Under the pieces are notes generated by a model. The model was not told the origin of the DNA. It made no database searches and saw only the letters and a list, made by a program, of their open reading frames with translations. Shown here piece by piece: positions 1-10,129 of a stretch of 64,000 nt of DNA (the stretch's first letter is position 1; each line of letters starts with the position of its first letter). This stretch comes from Lactuca virosa (lineage: Eukaryota > Streptophyta > Magnoliopsida > Asterales > Asteraceae). Location: NCBI GenBank assembly GCA_928212115.1, contig CAKMRJ010005634.1, positions 172,556,001-172,620,000 of the forward strand, given 5' to 3'. The position numbers were made by a program, and so were the translations under genes.

Positions 1-61
1 AAACAAGGTGTGAATAACCAAGCGAATTAGCTTGGTACACTTAATGTTACAAATCATCCAG

Positions 62-95
62 TCAATGCGCCAGTTAACCACACACGCTCCATTGA
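62..95 (-). promoter_or_regulatory. Leader hairpin, 22-nt loop (copy 2 of Cop1-a)
   Basis: Arms TCAATG (62-67) and CATTGA (90-95) pair perfectly around a 22-nt loop whose sense strand carries GTGTGTGGTTAAC. The equivalent hairpins in Cop1-c and Cop1-e have the same loop length but different, still complementary, stems. Confidence 0.7.
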
Positions 96-144
96 TCCAT
101 GATTAACATCAAGCTACCCTTTGCCACACACTGTCAGTCCCAGA

Positions 145-178
145 TTAGTGTGTCGGTTAACCACACACGCTCCACTAA
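145..178 (-). promoter_or_regulatory. Leader hairpin, 22-nt loop (copy 1 of Cop1-a)
   Basis: Arms TTAGTG (145-150) and CACTAA (173-178) flank a 22-nt loop with the same GTGGTTAACCG core as the neighbouring hairpin and its counterparts at 44394 and 63530. Confidence 0.7.
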
Positions 179-384
179 CGACTTAACAAGGTGCAAAGTG
201 CAATTTCATGGGTTAGCACCAAATTCACATTTTTCCGAAGTAACTAAGATTGGTAATTTACAAGTGTTTAGTTACTTGGTATTTTCGTTATACTTATAAG
301 GAGAATTAATGTCCTATCCTACCCGTTTGGCTAACGACCCTCCACCAGTCAAGGAAGCGGTGGGTGAGAGTGGACACCCATTAA

Positions 385-404
385 ACCACCATTTTATAGG
401 CAGT
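385..404 (-). promoter_or_regulatory. Leader hairpin, 8-nt loop
   Basis: In the sense (minus) strand ACTGCC and GGTGGT flank the loop TATAAAAT and pair with two G-U wobbles. Cop1-e has ACTGCC/GGCAGT and Cop1-c GTTGCC/GGCAGC around the identical loop, so pairing is kept while bases change. The loop looks like a TATA box but sits in the leader, not in the LTR. Confidence 0.6.
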
Positions 405-1244
405 AACCTTATACCCCCTTATAGACTGGCTTCGTGAATGAGGCCTACTAACGGTAAGACCGGCTTTTTACTTATACATATAATATATTAAACTTTTAAT
501 ATTATAATAGTATAAGGGTGTATTTTAAACTTTTAAAATACTAAGTGGTTTAATCTATTAATTAAACTATACTCTTAATTTAATTAAACTTAAACCATGT
601 CATTATGGAATTATTAATTCTCTTTTAATTAAACACTTAAATTAACTATTAATAAAGTCTATAAAGATGTAATATGAATTATTCAAAACATCAAGATGCT
701 AAAACAAAATTAAAACTATTTAATTTATTATTAAGTTATGAACCCAGGAGTTACACTTTTGAAAACTTTTCAAATAACTTTAGTTTTAGAATTCAATGTC
801 TCATAAAAAAAATTTTAAATACCAAAACTTGAGGGTAAGTTTTGTAACTCTTGAAAACTTTTAGAATTCCATAAAAGAGACTTTCCACATTCCATAACTT
901 GAGGGCAAGTTATGAAACTCTTGAAAGCCATTTATAACAAATTTTGTAAGCTTTGAAGACTCTTGGAATTCATAACCAAAAAGAGTTAATGAATTAGACT
1001 TTTCACATCCATAACTTATGGAAGTTTCAAAACTCTTAAGATCATAACTTTAAAAAAAGACTTTTGAGTTCCAAAATTTTATGACAAAATTTGTAACTCC
1101 TTAAAAACATTTAGATCAAACTTTTAAAACAAATAAAATAATCATAAAATCAAGTAATTATCTTAAAATTTGACAAACTTCATGTGTTTTTTTTTCAACT
1201 TTGAAAATCAAACATTTGCATCAATATAACAGAAAACAACCGAT

Positions 1245-1257
1245 GGCTCTGATACCA
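1245..1257 (-). other. Cop1-a primer-binding site
   Basis: Minus strand reads TGGTATCAGAGCC, complementary to the 3' end of plant initiator-Met tRNA, one base inside the LTR boundary. Confidence 0.9.
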
Positions 1258-1258
1258 C

Positions 1259-2028
1259 TAGTAGGTTTTAGTATATTATAACATCCTATGGTGTACACAC
1301 ACACCCTAAATGCTTTGGATCTATATTATCTCTAATTATACATGCAATATTGTTTCCAAAGCATTAAGCCTACAACTAGCATACAATTGACATAAACGAC
1401 ATAGAAATGAGTTATAGAGTTACCTCTTTGTTGTATCTTGTAGTTTTGGCCTTTAAGAACTTAGTGCCCCAAATGGTGCACCTCAAATGGTTCACAACAC
1501 ACCTTGGACAAAGGATGAATTTTGAGAGAATATTCTTGCACTAGAAATCGTCTCCATGAACTCTTACAACATTAGGTTCACCATTTTAGCTATGGGGTGC
1601 TCTATATATATGTTAGGAATCCAACAGTCATGGGTAAACCCTAATCCATACTCTTGGGCTTATTATCCATGATCCATGATTCAAGTGGGCTAAGTCTTCA
1701 TGGATTCTTCCATAAACTTCGTCCATCATGTATCATAAGCCCAAAACATATATATAACTAATTTACACAATTAGTCCCCATTAATTTAATTAGTCTCTTT
1801 TGATCACTAAATTAATTCCAAATCAATTCTTGATCAGCACTAATTAAACCATATGATTTTATATTAATATATAAGAACTTATAATATATTAATAAATCAT
1901 AAATAACCTCATGTCAAAAGTCCATCCTATCAAATTGTCGTGATGATATGCAACCCAAATAGACCATGCTACTCTCGGGTCAAGTACATACCATTTATAG
2001 TTCTGGCTTTGACACACCTAATCCAACA
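1259..2028 (-). repeat. Cop1-a 5' LTR
   Basis: About 770 bp, starting TGTTGG at 2028 on the minus strand and ending beside the primer-binding site. It aligns with the LTRs at 32634, 42469 and 61520. A TATA box (TATATATA, 1603-1610) marks the likely promoter. The terminal CA of the family is altered to TA here. Confidence 0.9.
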
Positions 2029-2858
2029 AGGATAGGTAAGGATGGTTGAGTAGGTGGAACAACGGATTTGAGAGGGTCCGAGATGGATGGCTTTCGAACA
2101 GATGGTTTAAAGGAACTGACAAGAGCAAGGGGACCTCCAGAGAGTTCTCTTAATGTTTGAGCAACGTTTTATTCATGACCTTGCAATTCATCAAATAGTT
2201 GATAAAGCTTCAACTTCTTCAGAGATCCATTGCTTTGAAGACAAGACTTCACGTTTCCCCATCCTTTACCAAGGCTATTTATGAACTTGAGATTGTACTC
2301 CAAAGGAGTTCGGATAATCCCATGAGCAGTCATATTGTTGACTACAATTTGGTATCGGTTGGAGGCTGAGGCAATTGATTCACCGGGAGTTGTTGTAAAG
2401 GTGTCAAACTCGTTTACCACAGATGTCAGACGCTTGTCTTTCATATTTTCAGAACCTTCGATCAAATCTTGAAGAGTGTCCCAAATCTCTTTGGCAGATT
2501 TACACAGATTAATGTTTTCAAAGAGAGATGGTGGAACGCCAAACACCATTTTATAGAATGGCACTTGATCAACATGCAACTTCTCAATATCGTCAACAGT
2601 GAGAGGAGATGGGTGTTGTTCATCTTGACCCATGCGTTAAGCAGCAACATCGCTAACTATTGTTCTAACTGGAACATGAGAACCTTCTTTGACGGATCTC
2701 CAGATAGCTTCACCTTTCTCTTTAGCCAGTAAAAGTATTTCCATTCTGACTTTCCAATGATCATATTCTTCAACAACTAGCAGTGGGGCACGAGTATGGA
2801 AACCCACGCTATTTGCTATTTGCATTGAATACATTTGTTGAGGATTAGAAGCAGCCAT
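2029..2858 (-). pseudogene. Truncated gag of a Sirevirus-like copia element
   Basis: Translation from 2858 begins MAASNPQQ and continues with the copia gag signatures EYDHWKVRME, CKSAKEIWDTL, LTSVVNEFDTF and LYQLFDELQ, which fit the capsid-type gag of copia elements (UBN2-like). A single TAA at about 2637 splits it, with the same frame resuming at 2633; a further stop lies near 2169, followed by a gag-like GGPLALVS segment before the Cop1-a insertion. The zinc-knuckle end is missing. It resembles the gag of Sir-c (52428 downward) in layout but not closely in sequence, so it belongs to a different family. It is not expected to make a working capsid. Confidence 0.8.
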
Positions 2859-3156
2859 TGAAGTTAATATCTCTTCAAGAAAAATTGGTATATAGAAGAA
2901 CTTTTATCCTGAACATAGAAATGGTTTAAATACCAAGGTAATTTCAAACCAACTATAATCTGATCTTATGGATTCAAAGGACAAACACTCAAGCAATAAA
3001 TATAAAAACTAATAATGAAACCGGGCAAAAGAATATGTCGGATATGATGGATCATCGCACGCTCCCCCTTGATGTGAGCATCTACCCGTAAAAACGAGGA
3101 TATACTTTTTTTGGTCATGGGTAGACTTGGTGATGTGTCGCCGAACTGAACAAACA

Positions 3157-3158
<2 letters not shown>
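2029..3158 (-). mobile_element. Sir-a: Sirevirus-type copia gag fragment
   Basis: A minus-strand fragment with gag and about 300 bp upstream of it. It is cut on the left by Cop1-a and on the right by an (AT)n tract. No LTR or primer-binding site was found upstream of the gag start, so the 5' end is missing. Bases 2859-3158 contain no gene that I can recognise. Confidence 0.75.

Positions 3159-3224
<66 letters not shown>
3159..3224. repeat. (AT)n microsatellite
   Basis: About 66 bp of alternating AT with one phase slip. It sits exactly at the junction between the minus-strand Sir-a and the plus-strand Sir-b, suggesting a rearrangement point. Confidence 0.95.
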
Positions 3225-3227
<3 letters not shown>

Positions 3228-4849
3228 AAACCCACCTCTGAAGCTTATGACACCCTCACACTTCAACTCAGCACCAACGTTCAGAAGGTGTTTGAAAAAT
3301 TTTCAGATCTGAAAGGGTCTCTGATGCTTGCTCCGGTTGCCAGGTCCACCGTTGCAAGAGGAGGAGAAGGTCCAAGTCAACCATGGAAAACTGCCTCGGA
3401 ATATAAGCTCCGAGATGAGGATGAAAATTCTGATGATGAAGTCCAAGTTCTATCCCGACTTCTAGGAAATGATGATGATAATGATGACGGAAGTGATGAA
3501 GAGGAAGTAAAGTATTTAACCAATGCCATAGTAGGACTCCAAGCTCCAAGGAAGTTCCCAACTAAGGTGCTTACGGAGGAAGAGCAACGAGTTTGGTCCG
3601 CAGTTTCTTGGCCAACTACACTGCCCGAAGTCCTTAAAAGGAGTATTCAAATGGCTAAGGCTAAAACCAAATTAACGGTTGATGCCTTTCGGGCCACTTC
3701 ATCCATGTTCCCACCAATTCCTGCTCCAAGGATTGCTCCGATTGATGAAGGTTCTCCCCTCCGGACTCCAGACGACATTCTGGAAGAACCTCTTCAAACT
3801 TCTCCTCAAAAATTCTCCATTGGAGAAAATACGAAGCATGTCATCTCGGTTCTCAACAAAGATAAGGGCAAGAAGCCCATCACTGAAAGACACCAAGCTT
3901 ACTACACCGGACCTCCACCAAAGTCAAAATTAGGATGGTCTCAGGAGGAAATCAATCAAGCTTTAGAGGATAGCATTCGGATTCAGGCACTCAAAGATAA
4001 TCCCGATCCGATGAGGGGTATATCACCTCTATGCCGAGAAGGAATCCTTCATGATTTAGACATAGTACCCTTCATGTACTATGATATTCCTACAAACGAT
4101 TCAGAACAACTCGATCTGCCTCTCTCTCCGTACATCAAATTCTACATCAAGTTTGCTCATCTCAACCCCAATGACAATCCGAAGCTGATCATCTGGACTG
4201 AGCGTGAAAGACTGAAAACCTTCTACTCCAAGAATTCACAACCTCAAAAGGAAGTGTGGACAAGGAAGAGGATAACAAAGATCTCTAGGTTCGGAAGGAA
4301 GATCGTGAAAAAATTTGAACTTAAGTGCACAATCTTCCGGTATCACATCATCTGGAACAAACCAGCAACCGCACCATTACTGATGTTGATTTCCCTGCAC
4401 TCAATCCGAACGCTGTTCTGACCATTGCTGCTCATCTCCAGAGTCTCCAAAAAGATGATATCGGCATGGGTGCTTATCATGCAGCCTTAAGTTTCCTTAA
4501 AGATTATGTTGCTGAATTTTGTCAATACGACAATGAGCTGTCATACCTGTTCGGAACTGAAAGCTTTCTTGCCAAAATTGACTACGTTCTACCAGAAGTC
4601 GAGATGCTAGCAGAAGGACCCCTTGATGACCCGGTTCTAGGGTTTGTTTACAAAACAAGGAAGATAAACAAGAAGGACTTCTTTCGAGTCCTTGACAAAC
4701 ACCTAGTTCCTACTAGGGCTCTTCAAAATTTCATCAGCCACGCATCCAGATCTGATGCTCCTGAACATGTGAAAGAAAAGTTTGTGAGTCAATTGTGGTG
4801 GTATATCGAATTCAGAGATTGGTTGTTCAGAGCTTACACGTTTATATAG
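3225..4849 (+). pseudogene. Post-pol ORF of Sir-b, 5'-truncated and frameshifted
   Basis: The frame is open from the microsatellite edge; residues before the first Met (3288) look like the end of a coiled coil. A very acidic Asp/Glu-rich stretch follows (about 3415-3510), then a Pro-rich linker, then a domain that recurs in the two other Sireviruses here: a run with FYSKNSQPQKEVWTRKRI, later DFPALNPN, then FLKDYVAEFCQYD. The frame is broken near 4380 and continues in another frame to the stop at 4849. Sireviruses often carry such an ORF after pol, sometimes called envelope-like, but I see no signal peptide or clear membrane segment. Its function is unknown. Confidence 0.7.
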
Positions 4850-4883
4850 GAAGAAGCAAACTGAACTGACCTAATTGCTAAGT

Positions 4884-4897
4884 TTACTTAGGGAGAT
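4884..4897 (+). other. Sir-b polypurine tract
   Basis: TACTTAGGGAGAT immediately precedes the LTR start TGTTGG, the expected place and composition for the plus-strand primer. Confidence 0.75.
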
Positions 4898-5592
4898 TGT
4901 TGGAACGTGAAATTGAACCTCTAGCAATCTCTACCCTTTTGAAGTTCCGAAGTCAGTCTTAGTTCTGAAACAGAAGTTGTTGCGAAGTAAGTGTGCAGTC
5001 CGAAATAATAGCTTAAGTCCGGAACAGAAGTGAAGGTTGTGTGATTGTGTTCCGAACCAAATAAAGGCATTCTAGAATGGATGTTATGTCTGGAATGTTA
5101 ACTTATCTGAATCAATGTTTTATCCATTTGTACTAATTGTATTTGTCATTTAGCTTGATGTTACATATCATAGGACTAGATTTGTTTGTCAAACTTAGAT
5201 AATGAGAGTGTCAGGAGTAACTCTATTATCCAGTCTTATGTATGTAAATCAGTTTGTACGATGTATCATGTTCTCCTATTTATAGGAGTTTTCAATGACA
5301 AATCAATAGACAGATTGTTCAAACATATATAGCAATATCCTAGTTTACTTCACTTTCTAAGTTATTCTCTCAAACATTCTTCTTGTTCTTCATTTATTGT
5401 CTTTACATTGATCACTTTCTTCACTATTCATTAATATCTTGAATACTTTGTTGATTGCATTAACTCAGACTTGACTTGTCTTGCCATAATTGACTGGAAC
5501 ATTCCTTAGCAAGCATACATTGATCTTAAGCATTAACTCAAGGTTTGAGTTTTCAAACCTTGTCCCTGCGCATCAGATCTTTTGTTCTTACA
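4898..5592 (+). repeat. Sir-b 3' LTR
   Basis: 695 bp from TGTTGGAACG to TTCTTACA. A TATA-like segment (CTATTTATAGG) lies near 5277-5286. It is unlike the other LTRs in the window and has no partner copy here. Confidence 0.85.
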
Positions 5593-7103
5593 GGTACCTC
5601 TGAGGCGCTTCGGTAGAGTTAGTGTTCCACCTGTGTTATATGGTTTTCATATAACATCTGATGGTCATACATTTATCAGTGATAGCACACTAGTAAATTA
5701 AGATGAACCTAACAATTACAAGGAAGCCATGGCAGGCCCTGAGTCTGCAAAGTGGAAAGAGGCTATGGACAGCGAGATTCAGTCGATGTATGACAATCAA
5801 CTTTGGAACTTGGTTGACAATGTACCGGGTCGTAGGACAGTTGGGTGCAAATGGATCTTCAAGAAGAAGACCGACATGGATGGGAATGTAATCACATATA
5901 AGTCGTGACTGGTTACAAAGGGCTTTACTCAAACTCATGGAGTTGACTATGATGAGACCTTCTCACCAGTAGGGAAGATTAAATCTATTAGGGTTATGTT
6001 AGCCATAGCTGCATTTCATGACTATGAAATATAGCAAATGGATGTCAAAACGGCTTTCCTTATTGGAAAGTTGGCTAAAGATGTTTGCATGTGTCAGCCA
6101 GAGGGTTTTGTCAATGCAAAGTACCCTAATAGAGTGTGTAAGCTTGAGAAATCAATTTATGGATTGAAACAAGCATCTCGCAGATGGAATCTTTGTTTTG
6201 ATGAGAAATTCAAAGAGTTCAGATTTTCGAGAAGCGAGGATGAGTCCTGTGTGTTTGTCGAGACTAGTGGGAGTACAGTTAGCTTTCTGGTGTTGTATGT
6301 GGATGAAATACTACTCATAGGAAATGACATTCCAACCTTGCAGGAGGTTAAGTCCTGGCTTAGGAAGTGTTTCACTATGAAGGACCTTGGAGAAGCTCCT
6401 TACATCCTAGGGATAAGGATATTGAGAAACAGGAGTAAAAGACTAATTAGTATGCTTCCGTAGTTGGCTCGATCATGTATGCTATGACTTGTACCCGCCC
6501 TGATGTGGCCTTTGCTTTGAGCATGGTCAGGAAATATCAAGGGAGTCTTGGTAAAGCTCACTGGACTGCGGTAAAGAATATTCTTAAGTACTTGCACAGG
6601 ACTAAGGATTGGGTCCTTACCCTCAGTGGGGGTGATGACTTAAGAGTGATGGGTATAGTGACGCCAGCTTTCAGACCGACATAGATAATTTCCGCTCCCA
6701 ATTGGGCTGGGTATTTACCCTAAATGGAGGAGCAATAACTTGGAAAAGTTCCAAACAGGAGACTGTAGCTGATTCAACGTGCGAATCAGAGTACATAGCA
6801 GCAAGCTTAGCGTCGAAGGAGGCGATATGGCTGAAGAACTTCATCGGATACTTTGGAGTTGTAGCGGCTATAAAGGAGCCTATGGAAATTTTATGTGACA
6901 GCGAGAGTGCGGTCGCCTTAGACAAGGAACCGAGGGATCATGGCAGATCCAGGCACATCGACAAAAAATATCACTTTATAAGACATTGGATAGAAGAAGG
7001 ACTCCTCGTGGTAAAGAGGGTATCATTAGATGAGAACATAACAGATCCCCTCACGAAGGGACTGAGTAGGGTTAAGCATTTGCAGCATGCCAGGAGCATT
7101 TAG
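5593..7103 (+). pseudogene. Copia reverse transcriptase-RNase H remnant of Cop1-b
   Basis: Recognisable copia RT blocks in order are KWKEAMDSEIQS, GCKWIFKKK, VDYDETFSPV, QMDVKTAF, SIYGLKQASRRW and the catalytic segment LYVDEILLIGND, then RNase H blocks GWVFTLNGGAITWKSSKQE, ADSTCESEYIAA, CDSESAVAL and HIDKKYHFIRHWIEEG. In-frame stops occur near 5906 and 6033. The usual YVDD is YVDE here, losing a catalytic Asp. Around 6452 roughly fifty residues between RT and RNase H are missing. The gene cannot be functional. The clade within copia is not assigned; it is not Sirevirus-like. Confidence 0.85.
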
Positions 7104-7338
7104 GCTGAAGGATGATATTAGTTTTAATGATTAGATAGCCATTTTAAAACTTGTAATTGATAAAATGTAATTGACAAAATGTAATTGACATTTGATGATT
7201 AAATAAAAGGTGTCATTTGTTTACTATTGTTTCATTTTGCAAGTTTTGACTTCCAGAATAATTAAATAATTCAAACTATCCACAGTCGACCATACATTCG
7301 AAGTAGGTATTGAGACAAGACTGTCATGAATTGGGCTT
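5593..7338 (+). mobile_element. Cop1-b, left part: Ty1/copia pol
   Basis: The body of a copia element runs from the start of reverse transcriptase to just after RNase H. It is interrupted at 7338 by Tek-A and resumes at 31994, where it ends in a polypurine tract and a Cop1 LTR. Bases 5594-5680 match 60047-60120 of Cop1-d (CTCTGAGGCG, GTTAGTGTTCCACC), confirming the family. The integrase and everything upstream are missing at the Sir-b boundary. Confidence 0.85.
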
Positions 7339-8543
7339 TGTCACACCCCCAAACTAGAACGACGGAAACGTTCGGGGGCGGAGGACCTCATGTACAGTAT
7401 CATAACAATGCATAATAGTAAAACAAGCAACAACATCATCCATTGCATTAATAATATAATTCAATACAAGTGTGTCCTGTATAGTTTATAAGACACCAAA
7501 ATATGAATCAAATCAAAATACGAGTCTTGAACGTGCTACGTCTTCTCAAAACCTGGTCATCGGTACCTGTCTACTGCTGACCTGAGAATACAAGTTATTT
7601 TGAAAGCGTAGATCAACATTAAAGCTGGTGAGTTCATAAGTATTTAATGTCATTGATTCTATAAGTTTGATGAAAGTGTTTTTAAATGTTTGATGCAAAA
7701 GTTTGTAAGTGTTTGTTGTAAATGTTTGAATACTTCCTATAAAATCCTATATTTTCTACTAAAGTAGCCTTCTACCAAGACTCGACTGTTTTGTAAGTTT
7801 GTTCTTTTGTGAAAGTGAGTGTTTTTTCCAAGTATGACTATAATTACCAAAATATAGTTTACATTACCGTTTATGTGAGAAGATCACAATATAAATGTAA
7901 TGGGAAAAATGACGATGTACCGTAGTATTTTATATAAGTAACTACAGATGTACTAACTACCTTAAACATGTTTGTTTAATTAAGGTAAAATGTGATGAGA
8001 TTATAACCATACTTGATTGACTAGTAAAACACGACGTTCGAGACGTCGAAATGGTATGACATTCATCACTCGTAGACATGCAGGTCCCACTGTAGCTAGC
8101 AGCAAGGTGTAGGATGGTCAATCCAGTATAGATCTATACACAAACTCATGTTCTCCCTCCAGGAGACTCTGGTTACAAAACGTGACACAACAGTATATTT
8201 CCGCGTCATGAAGTGGTGGCTCACATTAATGTTATCTTTTTTATTGTATTAGTGTAGTATGTTCTCTCTGTTCTAGTATATAGTATGTTCTCTCTGTTCT
8301 AGTATATAGTATGTTCTCTATGTTTCTCGTTATAGTATGTTTGAACTGACTCATGCATGAACTGACTCTTGTAAGTTTCACTGTTCTAGAAATACTAAGT
8401 AGTGACTTCCAAACCTATACCTATTTTAGTTTACTAGTAATGTTGTTTGAATGACTGATTATGTTTGAACACCTTTGCTACCCAAAGGTATTGAACTGAA
8501 TGAAAGAACTTTCATATCTATACACATATACATAATATATAAC

Positions 8544-8648
8544 TAAGATTCAAACGAAATTCAGACAAACAACCGATACCCTAAGTCCACAACCAAACAA
8601 GGAACAAGAAATAAGGTGAGTTATCAGTCCTAAGCCTTTTCAACCTTA
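8544..8648 (-). promoter_or_regulatory. Core-motif hairpin in the Tek-A 3' LTR
   Basis: The 18-nt core (minus strand TGTTCCTTGTTTGGTTGT, 8589-8606) is the loop of nested arms: 8573-8578 with 8622-8627 (sense CTGATA/TATCGG, one G-U wobble) and 8544-8554 with 8638-8648 (10 of 11 pairs in the sense strand). The same core recurs at 20517, 28741, 30542 and 54291. Confidence 0.6.
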
Positions 8649-9149
8649 TTTATATAACTATATCCACATAGACATCATTTTGACAATATACAAGTTTAAA
8701 AAGAGTTTAATAAAGAATTTAACATATAAAAGAGTTTTAACCATTTGAATGGCTATAGATGACTCTATGTCAATTTATAAAAAGGTTTTTGAAACAGTTT
8801 GATAACACAATTTTGAAGAATAAGAAATCTACTTGATTGACAGTTATTAATCACATGTGATTGATATAATAACTATAATGTTTTCTACTTGTATTCCCCC
8901 CATAAAAGCATTTAAAATCATTTAAAAGATAAGTTAGGGGTATGAACTCAGCTGTAGTGAGTGATACGAATGTAAGTTCGATATAGGATGCTAAGTGTCA
9001 AGTGAAGCCTCGAGCACAAACGGATCCTATTAAGCATATAATGACACATATATGTATATAATTAGTTTATAGATAACTAATCATGCAAGGAAACCAACTT
9101 AGGGACTAGGAAACACTTAGATTGAAGTGTTACAATCACAAATGATTGC

Positions 9150-9870
9150 ATCAAAGGGGTTTACGGCCACACAAGGGTGTGTACATCCAAGATGTGTACG
9201 GCCAATGCGGTGTACGACCAATGGGTGTACGGCCAATGTGGTGTACGACCCACAAGTGTACGGTCATGGAGTGTATGGCCATACACTCATGGAAGAAGCA
9301 AGAAAAAAGGGGGTGTTTATGGCCCTATCTAGCATCCATTAAGTGTTCATGATCCTATGGTGGGACATGAGGTGAGTTTGAGGCCAGAACATGCACTAAA
9401 CAAGGGTTTACGGCCATAAGAGGTGTGTACGGCCGTACACCCTTGGTGTTCATGCATTTAGATGATGATTCAAGGCTAGGAATCAAGTGTTTCTTAAGGT
9501 TAACTAGAAGGTAGAAGAGATACTCACACTTTTGAAGGCTTCTAAGGAGTTCACGACCCAAGAAGAAGTAGTTTTTCTTGGTGTTTTTGGTGAAAGTGAA
9601 GAAGAGTTGAAGATCTATCCAAAGGAGATAATTTCATGGATGAAAACATGGATCTTCACTAGATAAAGCAATGTATCAACTAATCAGTGGAAGGAATACT
9701 TACATCTTTGAAGATCAAGGTGAAAAACTTGATGATGGTTGAGAGAGAATTTGATTTCTTGGCTTGGAAGTGTGAATAATGAAGGAAAAAGAAGGATTGG
9801 CTTACATATGGGCATGAGTTCATTGCCAATTTGGGTGTACGGCCGTACACCCATGTGTATGGCCGTACAC
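9150..9870 (-). repeat. GTACGGCC palindrome cluster in the Tek-A LTR
   Basis: Degenerate units of about 15 bp around GTGTACGGCC are repeated in tandem at 9170-9275, and full palindromes occur at 9425-9440 (GTGTACGGCCGTACAC) and 9833-9852 (20 bp, perfect). The cluster lies in the upstream (U3) half of the LTR in element sense. Its counterpart in the other LTR is at 31110-31810. Confidence 0.8.
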
Positions 9871-10062
9871 TCGTCTTGAAGGAGTGTTTGGCTCGAATGC
9901 AATACGAAGAACATAAGATAAGTCATACCTAAACCCAAACCTTGAATGCACTAGGCTTTGAACACCCAAACAGACTATAAACAATGCTAGAAGATAGCAG
10001 AAACGAGTCTGACATTGATTGAATTGAATGGCTGTAAAAGATAGAAATTTCGGGTTGTCACA

Positions 10063-10078
10063 TCATCCCCCCGTTAGA
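10063..10078 (-). other. Tek-A polypurine tract
   Basis: Minus strand CTAACGGGGGGATGA directly before the 3' LTR, the same form as in Tek-B (25396-25407). Confidence 0.85.
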
Positions 10079-10129
10079 GAGAATTTCGTCCCGAAATTAG
10101 AGTTTAAGCAATTATTCAATTAAAAATAA

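Larger units (their letters stand above)
1..1242 (-). other. Cop1-a untranslated leader
   Basis: No credible coding sequence is present. The stretch aligns with 43236-44575 and 62307-63700 in the other Cop1 copies. It holds two 22-nt-loop hairpins (62-95, 145-178), an 8-nt-loop hairpin (385-404), and AT-rich DNA with inverted units of the CATAACTTG / CAAGTTATG type (823-844, 893-914). Confidence 0.8.
1..2028 (-). mobile_element. Cop1-a: 5' end of a Ty1/copia element, cut by the window edge
   Basis: Read on the minus strand this piece has LTR (2028 to 1259), primer-binding site and long untranslated leader (1242 to 1). LTR and leader match, in opposite orientation, the plus-strand copies at 42469 and 61520, so all belong to one family (Cop1). 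The LTR begins TGTTGGATTAGG on the minus strand. It is inserted in the Sirevirus gag remnant to its right; bases 2029-2033 (AGGAT) would be one copy of the target duplication, the other lying outside the window. Confidence 0.9.
3225..5592 (+). mobile_element. Sir-b: 3' end of a Sirevirus-like copia element
   Basis: It consists of the distal part of a post-pol ORF, a polypurine tract and one LTR, all on the plus strand. Everything upstream (gag, pol, 5' LTR) is missing, cut at the AT microsatellite. The LTR ends at 5592 directly against Cop1-b internal sequence, so Sir-b probably inserted into Cop1-b and later lost its left part. Confidence 0.8.
7339..10062 (-). repeat. Tek-A 3' LTR (left copy)
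   Basis: 2724 bp, reading TGTGACAACCC to GGGTGTGACA on the minus strand. It contains a tandem TAGTATGTTCTCT repeat (8255-8330), a cluster of GTACGGCC units (9170-9445, 9833-9870) and the 18-nt core hairpin (around 8589-8606). No gene is present; the short frames reading VYGQCGVRPMG are translations of the repeats. Confidence 0.93.

Noticed and set aside
2966..3266. Ile-Tyr repeat peptides
   Set aside because: Translation of the (AT)n microsatellite.
3288..4421. A 377-residue acidic ORF that could be taken for a host gene
   Set aside because: It runs into a frameshifted continuation, a polypurine tract and an LTR, and its end matches the post-pol domain of two other elements.
7335..7338. A perfect 5-bp target duplication for Tek-A
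   Set aside because: Only GCTT matches on both sides; the fifth base differs, so only a 4-bp match is claimed.
9127..9352. Overlapping short ORFs with VYGQCGVRPMG repeats
   Set aside because: They are translations of the GTACGGCC tandem repeat inside an LTR, and both frames are equally open.
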